Assembly (NCBI GenBank): GCA_017621655.1
Contig: JAGASS010000024.1
Span: forward strand, 1 to 49,042
DNA: 49,042 nucleotides
Source: Clostridia bacterium
GTDB taxonomy: Bacteria > Bacillota > Clostridia > Oscillospirales > CAG-272
Direction: 5' to 3'
Shown one piece after another: positions 30,968 to 39,198 of the stretch; position 1 is the stretch's first letter, and every line of letters starts with the position of its first letter. The notes under the pieces were generated by a model. The model saw only the letters and a list, made by a program, of their open reading frames with translations. It was not told where the DNA came from and ran no database searches. A program made the translations under genes and the position numbers.

Positions 30968-33900
30968 TTATTCCTCGTCTTCGTTATCGTTCTTCTTTTT
31001 GCGAACTACAAGAGCAGTCATTACTACTCCCGATGCAACGACGGGGATGAGCCAATTGAGTACGTTATCGGCGGTATCGGGGTTTGTTAGCGCATAGGTG
31101 TTAACAAACTCTATCGCGGTCTTAGCCGTATTGTTCTCGTCGCAAAGGGTACAGGTTATTACGAGCTTGCCGTTAAGGTCATCGGTTACCTCTACCTTTA
31201 CGCGGTAGACGGTCTCGTCGTAGGTCACACCTGCGAGGTTGCCCTTATCCTCTTTTACAAGGTAGTAGTAGGTGCCGACTTTGTCGAATGCGATCTCATC
31301 AAACGCGAAGCTTCCGTCAGCGCCGTTTGCTACGGTCTGAATCGCAGTCTCGGTCTCCCACTCGGAATTCGAGTTGTAGAGAGTGAATGCAAACTCGTCA
31401 GCGTTGAGAGTTCTGCCGTTGAGGGTCTTAGTTCCCTGAAGCTTAAGGACGTCGCCCGTTGCGGTATAGGAGTTTACGAATACCATACCGTTCTGCTGTC
31501 CGTACTCGTTTACGAACATCACGGAGGCAACGGAGAGAACGCCGTGCTGATTATCGGTCACATTTACCGTTACCTGCCATTCGGTTGCGTCGAAGGTAAT
31601 ACCTGCGTTGCCCGTATTGCGCTCGGTAACGATATAGCGGTAGGTGCCTGCCTTATTTACCGTTTCAGCAACGAATACTATCGAGCCGTCGATAGCATTT
31701 TCGGCAGTTGCTATCGGAGCTGCGCTCTTTGTCCAGACCTGAGTGGTCTCATCGTAATCTACACCGTAAAGCTCGAAGGTGAACTTATCAGTCGAGAGGA
31801 GGTCGCGTCCGAGGAGCGTCTTTGTTCCTATGACCTTAATGTCAAGTGCTTCGGGATTATAGGTGTTATTGAACTCGATCGGCTTATTTGCGTCGCCGTC
31901 GACCGTATAGGTCGCAACGAGCTTTCCTGCGCCGTTATCGGTTACCTTTACGACTACCGTATATTCGGTATCATCGTATCTTACGCCGTCGAAGTAACCT
32001 GCTACCTTTGTCGCAGGATCGTATTCGCTTACCTTATAGGTGTACTCGCCCGGAGCGACGAAAGTGAGCTTCTCGAATGCGAAGGTCGCCTTGTTATCGC
32101 TCGGCACTCCGTTCGTAGCGTACCATACGTTGCTCGTTCCGACCTCGGAGAGAATGAACTGGAAGTCATGCTCAAGAAGAGGTCTGCCGGTCAGGATCTT
32201 TGTACCGTCGATGACGAGCGTCGTCGGCTCGGCAGTGTAGGTGTTCTTGAAGGTGATATTATTGCTTGCAACTGTCTCAATGACAGGGGTAGCGACAAGC
32301 TGACCGCCGTTATCGGTTACGTGTACGATCATCTTATATACGGTCGTATCGTAGGTGATATAGTCGGGAGCGTTATCGGGCTTGACCTCCACTATTTCGT
32401 AGTGGTATTCGCCAACTTCAGTATAAGTGAACACCGTATCGAAGGTCACCTTGCCGTTCGCAGCGTTTGTTCCCCTTGAAATGGGATCAGTTGCGCGAAT
32501 ACCGTTTATTACCTCATAAACTGCGAAGCTGAACTCGTTATCCTTGAGAACATACTGTCCTGCGTTGCTCTTTACTTCTTTCTCTACGAAATCAACTTCA
32601 AGAGATGCGGATCCGGGAGCATAGTTGTTTTCGAAGGTAAATACCGCAGTATTATCGGCATTGAGACCGATCAACGTCCTATCGGTGTAATTATCCAAGC
32701 CCTCAATATTGGTCGCGGTATAAATATTTGCCTCAAGATGACCGCTCTGCGCCCAGGAGATCTCGATCTCGATCTCGACCGTGTCGTCATTATATTTCCA
32801 TCCCGCAGGAACCTTCGAAGGATCGAACACTTCCTTTACGGTATATTTATGAATGCCGACGTCGTTTCCGTCAAAGCTGAGGGTGAAGAGAATCGCGCCT
32901 GCGCTGTTAGTGCTGAGTTCTTCGACAAGAGTGCCGTTTTCATCATAAAGAGCGAATTTGAATCCCGAAAGAGTATTTCCGAGCGGGCTTCCGCTTACGC
33001 CGTTATCTATCTCCTTCTGAATGTCGATGTAAACGGGTACGACGTGGTCACTTGTATAGCTGTTCACGAAGTCTGCGTTTACGGTCCATCCGCTTGCGCC
33101 CTCTACTACAGTCACCTGCGGTGCGCGGGTAGTCGTAACGGTCGCTTCGAGCTTACCGTCCATGTCATTATCGGTTACGTCGATCTGGAAGCTGTGAAGG
33201 TGTCCGTCGTAGAGCATTCCCTCAACGCCCGAATTGGTTTCCTTTACTCGGTAAATATAGGTACCGACTTCATCGAACGTCGGGAAGACATAATCAAAAG
33301 CAAAGCTCTTTTCGTCCGGGAAGCTGTCGTAATTAACGGTCTCTGTCTCAATGACCTCCCAAGAGGAATCATAGATGTAAGCACCGCTCTTATATCTTTG
33401 AAGCGTAAACTCAAACGCTCCGTTATAGGAATGGTTTGCAACCGTCTTGCTTCCCGTTACGGTGATGCTCGGAGTTGCTCCCACAGTCGCCTCATAGACG
33501 TTATTGATAACGATCTGCGAGGTAGCGTTTGCAGTGATCTCGGCTTCGCTCACTCCGTTTTCGTAAGACGGAGTAAATCCGTCAGGCACGTTTACCTCGG
33601 TTGCCGTCACGACGGTTCCCTCAGGCAAGCCGTAAACGGTGAACTGCTCGTCGTGGCGGAGAGTTACTATTATCTTCTCGCCTACGGTGCCGTTAAGCTT
33701 GAACTCGGTCTCGTTTCCGTCGGTAAAAGTGACAACGTATTCGCCGGATAGCGGCTTGCCGTCAAAATCGAAGGTAAGCTCGATGTCAAACTTGGTATTG
33801 TTATTTACGGGTATGGTATATCCTGCGCCGTAGTTATGGATTATTTCCTTAGCTACCGTAAAGTTACCTGTTCCGCGCGCGGTATTTACGAAGACGATCT

Positions 33901-36760
33901 CCTGCATTTTGCCTTCGGAGAGAGCTACGCTTGCGGTAGTACCGTTAAGGATATTTCCGCCGAGCGATACGCTCTGAACGACGTAGTCAATGTAAGTGCG
34001 CTCGGTCACCGTTATGGTACCGCTCGTCATTTTGCCGATGTAAATAGTCTCACCCGCCTTGAGGGTAACCGATGCCTTGCCGTTAAGGAAGGTTACGGTC
34101 TCCTCTGCGCCTGCAAGCTCACCGTTTACGTAGCGGTAAGAATACGCCTCAAATCTGCCGTTAACTCCGGGATAGGTCAGGTCGAATACGAATTCGGTAT
34201 CTGCGCCGTTCGGAAGAGTTACGTTAGGATCAAGCTCCTTCGTGATCTTGATTCCGCTTTCGGGCATGACCGCAATGCGTCCGTTATTGGCAAGAGTAAC
34301 GCCGACGATCGAAACGTGAGTCGTATCATCCCACGCATAGGAATTGGGGTCGTGGAACGGCTCGTGCGAGAACGGGAGAGTCTCGGAAGCGTTGTCCGCC
34401 TTCGTGATCTCATCCATGGTTCCACTCGCATAGTCACTTCTTACGGTTCCCTGTTTGATAGTCCAGGTGCCGTCACCGTTGTCTTTTGCAACCGCGAGAA
34501 CCTCCTTCGGGATAACGTGATATTCGTATACCTTGCTATAGGTGTTGCCGTTCTTTGCGTAATAGTAATAATAGTAGTAAAGGTTTCCGCTCGCGTTTGC
34601 GGGATTGCTTCCGTTATAGACCGTTCCGTTAGTATCGGAATATATTAGAGAATCCTCCTGATAGTAGAAGCGGTCGTTTTGACTCGAGGGCTTGAAGTAT
34701 GAATACGTGTTTACCTTGCCGTAACCGGTAAGCTTACCGTCCGCATCGGGAGTTCTTTCCCAAGCGTTTGTGTAGAAATATACTTCGCCCGTCGTGGGAT
34801 CGGTATTTGCCGCGAGATAGCTTGCCGAGACCTTATCTCTCAGATTAAACTCGTTTATATCGGGGTCAAATCCCACCTCATAGATGAGGTGTATGGGAGT
34901 TTCGGGAACAGCTTCGACATTTATAACGTTATTGTTTTCATCAAGCTCTACGTTATAGGTGATCTTTGGGAGGAGCGACGCGGGAACCGCGAACGCAAGG
35001 TCCTGCTCGCCTGTGAGTACACCCGCATTAACCTTTTCTCTGATACGAACGGTCGTATACATCATATTGGTGTCGCCGTCGATACCGAGGTAAATAAAGC
35101 TCTTATTGACGTGAGCCGCATTCACGGGGATCTCCATTCCCTCGTACCACACGCCGAGGTATGCGCCCTGCGCATCGGAGAGCCAGCCAAACCAGTCGCT
35201 GTATTCGCCGGTCTGGGGATCGTAGGCGATCTGACCGTGATTCCAAGCGTTATAGAGAAGCTCGCGGACTTGCTCGATCGTGATGTCCAGACGTGCTGCG
35301 ATAGACGCCTGAAGCTCTGCCGCAAGTACCTCGTCAAGCTGACCGATGCTGGATTTATATACTTCCTCTGCGAGTTTCGATCCGGTAAAGAGCGTTCCGC
35401 CCGTCATGATTCCCTTGATTTCGGTCACCTTCATATATGCGCCGATCTTATCCACGAAGGAAACGTAGCCCGAAAGGTTATGGTCGCTACCCTCGAGGAG
35501 CGTAGGAGAATATACGGATTTCGCGACGATCTCAGCAACAACGTCACTGAACGCCTTGGCGAGTGCCTCTTCAAGTGTCGTTCCGCTACCCTGATAAGAG
35601 TCAACGTCGAAGTAGCCGTCTACGTAATCGACCGACAGCTCGGTCGATATTTTTGTAAAGCGTTCGCCGTCGACTGTTACGGACGAGCCGGTCGAGAGGG
35701 CGTTATAGTCAGTCCAAGCGTTTTTAAGAGCTGTCGTGTTCTTGTTTTCGGGATCAAGGATAGCTTCGCGGAGAGAATTATCCTCGGTTCCCTCTTTGCC
35801 GAGCGTATAGAAGAGCGTTCCGTACTCGCTTCCGTACTTTTCGGAGATCTTTGCCTTTACGTACGCGGCGGTAAGCTCGGTCGCAAATACCTCAGCAACT
35901 CCCGCGCCATAGTTTTGTCCGTTACCGATTCCGGCGTTATACTCATTGGTCGGAGGATTCGTGAAATCGTTTGCGGCAAAGGTCGGAATACCGTCGGTAA
36001 ACAGCATCACTACGGGAATTCTCGGTGCTACGTCCTGATCGAGAACGTTGCTTGTAGCAGTCAGGACGTTCATCGCCTGCTTAAGACCGAGCGCGGTATA
36101 CGTTCCGCCGCTAACGCTCCAGCTTCTGTAAGACGCCGAAACGTCGTTGCCGTTTCCGTCGGTAACGTTTGAGTTGAGCGAAATGCTGGTACCGCTATTA
36201 TTTATATTGAGGAATCTTCCGTTGCTATCGGATGTTTCATAATGCGTAAGGGGAAGATACGTCGTCGTTTCGCTGTCGAAGAAAACGATAGCGACGCGGT
36301 TTCCTTTATTTGCATTCATGAGCTGATTCAATGCGACGTTTACCGCGTTGATCATAGCTCTTGCAGGTGCTCCTTCCATTGAGCCGGACGTATCGAGGAC
36401 CATAACGGTATCAGTCGGAACAGCCGCCTTACCCGTTACGCTCATATTCGTGCCGATCGCCGAAAGAGCGACGAGGAAGCTATTATTGCCGCCTATCGTG
36501 AAATCCTTTCCATCGATAGTGGTTCCTGCCTTGAATACCGATTTATCGGTCCAGATACCGCCGGCGTTCAGTGTATGAATGTCACCGGTCGTCGGGAAGT
36601 AATTCTTCCAATCGTTTATTGTGGAAGAATCAGCTTCCATAGCATACGTGCTTGTGCCTGTCGTCGCCGCTGTCAAGATCATCGGAATACAGGTGATCAA
36701 AAGAGCGACCGAAAGTATCAAGCTCATGATTCTGTTTGATGTTTTCATTTTTGCAGTCAT
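30968..36760 (-). CDS. Giant vWA-domain surface adhesin with pilin-like isopeptide repeats
   Basis: 1930 residues. Signal peptide in residues 5-40. A vWA domain at about 115-420 has MIDAS DTSGS (123-127), as in pilus-tip adhesins of Gram-positives. From about 900 on there are about seven beta-sandwich repeats of the Spy0128/FctA or Cna-B type, recognisable by IDGTKILTGRPL, VIGTKTLLGRDL and LQGTKTLNGRTL with a Lys for isopeptide bonds and ...VKVTDN... at the end. The C-terminus NPDTADN, hydrophobic helix LNWLIPVVASGVVMTALVV and RKKKNDNEDEE form a sortase-type sorting signal, but with NPDTA instead of LPXTG. Start at 36760 with GGAG eight bases upstream. No sortase gene is in the window. Regulation by the adjacent TetR is possible. 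Confidence 0.9.
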   Translation of the reverse strand: MTAKMKTSNRIMSLILSVALLITCIPMILTAATTGTSTYAMEADSSTINDWKNYFPTTGDIHTLNAGGIWTDKSVFKAGTTIDGKDFTIGGNNSFLVALSAIGTNMSVTGKAAVPTDTVMVLDTSGSMEGAPARAMINAVNVALNQLMNANKGNRVAIVFFDSETTTYLPLTHYETSDSNGRFLNINNSGTSISLNSNVTDGNGNDVSASYRSWSVSGGTYTALGLKQAMNVLTATSNVLDQDVAPRIPVVMLFTDGIPTFAANDFTNPPTNEYNAGIGNGQNYGAGVAEVFATELTAAYVKAKISEKYGSEYGTLFYTLGKEGTEDNSLREAILDPENKNTTALKNAWTDYNALSTGSSVTVDGERFTKISTELSVDYVDGYFDVDSYQGSGTTLEEALAKAFSDVVAEIVAKSVYSPTLLEGSDHNLSGYVSFVDKIGAYMKVTEIKGIMTGGTLFTGSKLAEEVYKSSIGQLDEVLAAELQASIAARLDITIEQVRELLYNAWNHGQIAYDPQTGEYSDWFGWLSDAQGAYLGVWYEGMEIPVNAAHVNKSFIYLGIDGDTNMMYTTVRIREKVNAGVLTGEQDLAFAVPASLLPKITYNVELDENNNVINVEAVPETPIHLIYEVGFDPDINEFNLRDKVSASYLAANTDPTTGEVYFYTNAWERTPDADGKLTGYGKVNTYSYFKPSSQNDRFYYQEDSLIYSDTNGTVYNGSNPANASGNLYYYYYYYAKNGNTYSKVYEYHVIPKEVLAVAKDNGDGTWTIKQGTVRSDYASGTMDEITKADNASETLPFSHEPFHDPNSYAWDDTTHVSIVGVTLANNGRIAVMPESGIKITKELDPNVTLPNGADTEFVFDLTYPGVNGRFEAYSYRYVNGELAGAEETVTFLNGKASVTLKAGETIYIGKMTSGTITVTERTYIDYVVQSVSLGGNILNGTTASVALSEGKMQEIVFVNTARGTGNFTVAKEIIHNYGAGYTIPVNNNTKFDIELTFDFDGKPLSGEYVVTFTDGNETEFKLNGTVGEKIIVTLRHDEQFTVYGLPEGTVVTATEVNVPDGFTPSYENGVSEAEITANATSQIVINNVYEATVGATPSITVTGSKTVANHSYNGAFEFTLQRYKSGAYIYDSSWEVIETETVNYDSFPDEKSFAFDYVFPTFDEVGTYIYRVKETNSGVEGMLYDGHLHSFQIDVTDNDMDGKLEATVTTTRAPQVTVVEGASGWTVNADFVNSYTSDHVVPVYIDIQKEIDNGVSGSPLGNTLSGFKFALYDENGTLVEELSTNSAGAILFTLSFDGNDVGIHKYTVKEVFDPSKVPAGWKYNDDTVEIEIEISWAQSGHLEANIYTATNIEGLDNYTDRTLIGLNADNTAVFTFENNYAPGSASLEVDFVEKEVKSNAGQYVLKDNEFSFAVYEVINGIRATDPISRGTNAANGKVTFDTVFTYTEVGEYHYEIVEVKPDNAPDYITYDTTVYKMIVHVTDNGGQLVATPVIETVASNNITFKNTYTAEPTTLVIDGTKILTGRPLLEHDFQFILSEVGTSNVWYATNGVPSDNKATFAFEKLTFVAPGEYTYKVSEYDPATKVAGYFDGVRYDDTEYTVVVKVTDNGAGKLVATYTVDGDANKPIEFNNTYNPEALDIKVIGTKTLLGRDLLSTDKFTFELYGVDYDETTQVWTKSAAPIATAENAIDGSIVFVAETVNKAGTYRYIVTERNTGNAGITFDATEWQVTVNVTDNQHGVLSVASVMFVNEYGQQNGMVFVNSYTATGDVLKLQGTKTLNGRTLNADEFAFTLYNSNSEWETETAIQTVANGADGSFAFDEIAFDKVGTYYYLVKEDKGNLAGVTYDETVYRVKVEVTDDLNGKLVITCTLCDENNTAKTAIEFVNTYALTNPDTADNVLNWLIPVVASGVVMTALVVRKKKNDNEDEE

Positions 36761-36843
36761 ATCGTTTTCTCCTTTTCATGTACTGCGTTCGGGATATTAC
36801 CCTGTTTGTTTTCAATTATATTTGCTCTGTTTCTGTCAAATGC

Positions 36844-37539
36844 TTATCTTCCGACAAGCTCTCTGAACGCTTTTTCGTTTTCTACCGCAACAAATTCCTT
36901 GAACGCCAGGCGAACACGCTTGCCAAGAGCTCTGTAATCCATTGCGAAGACCTTTTTAAGCTTAGTATTCCGCATTTCTTCCGGAATGCCGTAAATAGTA
37001 AGTATATTGTTAAGTGCGCCCGTTATTCTAGCCTCAAGCGAAACGGGAGCGCCCGCCGTCATAAGCGTTGCGTACTCGATTCCCGAAACAAGTATTTCGG
37101 CTTCCGCGTACTGCTCGTCTGTCCAATCGGGACAATATGAACCGAACACCTTTTTCGCTCTCTGCGCGTCGTTTCTCCTTATGAGATCGAGGCAAAGCGG
37201 ACTTGAATATGAGGCGATGAAGAAATCCTTTATAACTTCGTCGTCCTCGCTCGCGCTCAGCATCGTCGTAAGCTCAAGGCAGATCGCCATTACCGAGCTT
37301 ACTCCCTCGTCCGCCTCCTTTTCCATCAGCTCCCACTGGAACTTACAGAGCATATCTACAAGCTCGGTGAGCAAATGCTCCTTAGTAGGATAATGGAACG
37401 TCAGGTTTCCGGGACTCATCTCAAGCCCCTTTGCAATCGACGATACTGTAGTATTCGAATAACCGTTTTCGAGAAATTGCTTCGTGGCTTCACCGATGAT
37501 CTCAATCTTCGTGAGAGCACCTTTATCTATTCTTGCCAT
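36844..37539 (-). CDS. TetR-family transcriptional regulator
   Basis: 231 residues. N-terminal HTH: KIEIIGEATKQFLENGYSNT, TVSSIAKGLEMSPGNLTFHY, PTKEHLLTELV, the TetR pattern with its FHY recognition-helix end. The C-terminal ligand domain has no recognised specificity. AGGAG lies before the ATG. Its own promoter contains a perfect 14-bp palindrome (37599-37612), so autoregulation is likely. The adhesin gene follows in the same direction 83 bases later with no terminator seen, so both may be one unit. Confidence 0.92.
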   Translation of the reverse strand: MARIDKGALTKIEIIGEATKQFLENGYSNTTVSSIAKGLEMSPGNLTFHYPTKEHLLTELVDMLCKFQWELMEKEADEGVSSVMAICLELTTMLSASEDDEVIKDFFIASYSSPLCLDLIRRNDAQRAKKVFGSYCPDWTDEQYAEAEILVSGIEYATLMTAGAPVSLEARITGALNNILTIYGIPEEMRNTKLKKVFAMDYRALGKRVRLAFKEFVAVENEKAFRELVGR

Positions 37540-37594
37540 GGTTTTCTCCTCTTATTTGCGCCATAGAAATCTACGGCGTTCTTCTCATACTTCT

Positions 37595-37623
37595 ATTATA
37601 GTACGCGTACTAAAATTTGTCAA
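37595..37623 (-). promoter_or_regulatory. Sigma-A promoter of the TetR gene with embedded palindromic operator
   Basis: Minus strand: TTGACA (37623-37618), 17-base spacer, TATAAT (37600-37595). The palindrome TAGTACGCGTACTA (37599-37612) fills the -10 side of the spacer, where a bound TetR dimer would block polymerase. Confidence 0.85.
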
Positions 37624-37698
37624 TGACTATTTTGAAACTTTTTCTATTTTTTATAAAACTTTCTTTTGGCACGACTCACGCCCTCGTTTGCAAAGCAA

Positions 37699-37730
37699 AA
37701 ACGCCCGACGGCATTTGCCGTCGGGCGTTT
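37699..37730 (-). terminator. Intrinsic terminator of the opp operon
   Basis: ACGCCCGACGGC-ATTT-GCCGTCGGGCGT with flanking A and T tracts; on the minus strand it ends in TTTTTG. It starts five bases after the DUF3899 stop and is bidirectional by symmetry. Confidence 0.9.
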
Positions 37731-37734
37731 CTTA

Positions 37735-38127
37735 TCAAATATACTGATGATATAGGATCAGCATCACTACCGATGCAACTATGTAGATCGTTCCGCAAAT
37801 GAGGATCGTTCCGAATTTCAGCTTTTTCTGTGCGCGTGCTTCCTTATATTCATAAAAGTCTGCGTACTTTTTATTCTTTTTCTTACGGAACATTCCAAAG
37901 AACTGTCTTGTTCCGAATGTAAGTATATCGAATACGCCTTCGTTACTGACGAACACCAATAGGCCAAGACCTGCCAGCATAACACCCGGAAACAGAAAAC
38001 TGTTATGCAATATATGGAATATATCAGCGGGATTCGTTTTATCAAACAAGTCCCACGCATTCATTACGTACAGTGAAAGAAGTGCGCCGAAGCCAAGAGC
38101 AATCAGATACTTTATAAACGTTTTCAT
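37735..38127 (-). CDS. DUF3899-like membrane protein, last gene of the opp operon
   Basis: 130 residues with three hydrophobic segments: an N-terminal one (FIKYLIALGFGALLSLYVM), a central one (SFLFPGVMLAGLGLLVFVSN) and a C-terminal one (TILICGTIYIVASVVMLILY). VSNEGVFDILTFGTRQFFGM followed by a basic stretch (RKKKNKKYADFYEYKEARAQ) matches the DUF3899 pattern. Function unknown. The ATG overlaps the oppF stop (ATGA), and the terminator follows, so it is part of the transporter operon. Confidence 0.8.
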   Translation of the reverse strand: MKTFIKYLIALGFGALLSLYVMNAWDLFDKTNPADIFHILHNSFLFPGVMLAGLGLLVFVSNEGVFDILTFGTRQFFGMFRKKKNKKYADFYEYKEARAQKKLKFGTILICGTIYIVASVVMLILYHQYI

Positions 38128-39197
38128 TTACTTGCCTGATACTCCGCAACGTACTTTTCGTACTCTTCGGTATTGCAGAATACAAAGTGACCGGGGTAGA
38201 TCTCTCTCATGCTCGGACCTTCCTTCGAATAATCGTGGTCGAGAATAGGATTATAGGTTATTCTCTTACGCGACTTTTCGGTGATCGGGTCGGGAAGCGG
38301 AATTGCAGAAAGAAGCGAACGGGTGTAGGGATGGAAGGGATGAGCAAAAAGCTCCTCACTCGTTCCAAGCTCTACTATCTTACCGAAGTACATAACTGCA
38401 ATTCTGTTCGAGAAATACTTGACGACTGCAAGGTCGTGCGCGATGAACATTATCGTCAGACCCATCTTCTCGCTAAGCTCGTTAAGAAGGTTGATGACCT
38501 GTGCCTGGATCGAAACGTCGAGTGCCGAGATCGGCTCGTCGGCGATGATAAGCTCAGGGTTCATGATTACCGCACGCGCGATACCGATTCTCTGACGCTG
38601 TCCGCCCGAGAATTCGTGAGGATAACGCGAAGCGTGCTCCTGAACGAGTCCGACAAGCTCAAGCATCTTATATACCTGCTCGTCGATAAACTTCTTATCC
38701 TTTACTCCGCGGATGATAAGTCCCTCTGCGATAATATCGCGGACAGTCATACGGGGGTCAAGAGATGCGATCGGGTCCTGGAAGATCATCTGGATCTCGT
38801 TCGTGAGGTTATTCTTCGAGTGACGCGACCACTTCTTATGGTCAGCCATCGCCTTCTTGATCTCCTCGCGGTTTTCGTTTACGATCTTATCGTATTCTTC
38901 CTTCGAGATATTCTTCTCGGAGTATGCCTGACGCGCCGCGTTGATAGCGTCCTTATAGGTACGCGTACCTGCGCAGATTCGCTCTCCCTTATAGTAGACA
39001 GAGCCGCCCGTGATGTCGTAAAGACGGATTATCGAGCGTCCCGTCGTAGTCTTACCGCAGCCCGACTCACCGACAAGACCGAATACCTCGCCCTTGTATA
39101 TATCGAAGCTTACGTTATCGACTGCCTTTAGCTCTCTCTTACCAAGCTTAAAGTACTGCTGAAGATTTTTGACACTTAATAATACTTCTTTTTCCAT
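38124..39197 (-). CDS. oppF: Oligopeptide ABC transporter ATPase OppF, with short helical insertion
   Basis: 357 residues. Walker A GESGCGKT (43-50), Q-loop at MIFQDP, signature FSGGQRQRIGIARA, Walker B ELIIADEPISALD, switch His FIAHDL, and the C-terminal oligo_HPY-type segment HPYTRSLLSAIPLPDP. Between Walker A and the Q-loop, residues about 77-131 form an extra charged helical segment (YKDAINAARQAYSEKNISKE and so on) not found in ordinary OppF. GGAG lies about ten bases before the ATG. One base separates it from oppD. Confidence 0.93.
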   Translation of the reverse strand: MEKEVLLSVKNLQQYFKLGKRELKAVDNVSFDIYKGEVFGLVGESGCGKTTTGRSIIRLYDITGGSVYYKGERICAGTRTYKDAINAARQAYSEKNISKEEYDKIVNENREEIKKAMADHKKWSRHSKNNLTNEIQMIFQDPIASLDPRMTVRDIIAEGLIIRGVKDKKFIDEQVYKMLELVGLVQEHASRYPHEFSGGQRQRIGIARAVIMNPELIIADEPISALDVSIQAQVINLLNELSEKMGLTIMFIAHDLAVVKYFSNRIAVMYFGKIVELGTSEELFAHPFHPYTRSLLSAIPLPDPITEKSRKRITYNPILDHDYSKEGPSMREIYPGHFVFCNTEEYEKYVAEYQASK

Positions 39198-39198
39198 A

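Noticed and set aside
31544..36172. Several long plus-strand frames
   Set aside because: Shadows of the adhesin gene on the other strand.
36761..36843. Separate promoter for the adhesin gene
   Set aside because: TTGACA is present near 36838, but the only TATAAT lies 13 bases away, too close for a normal promoter.
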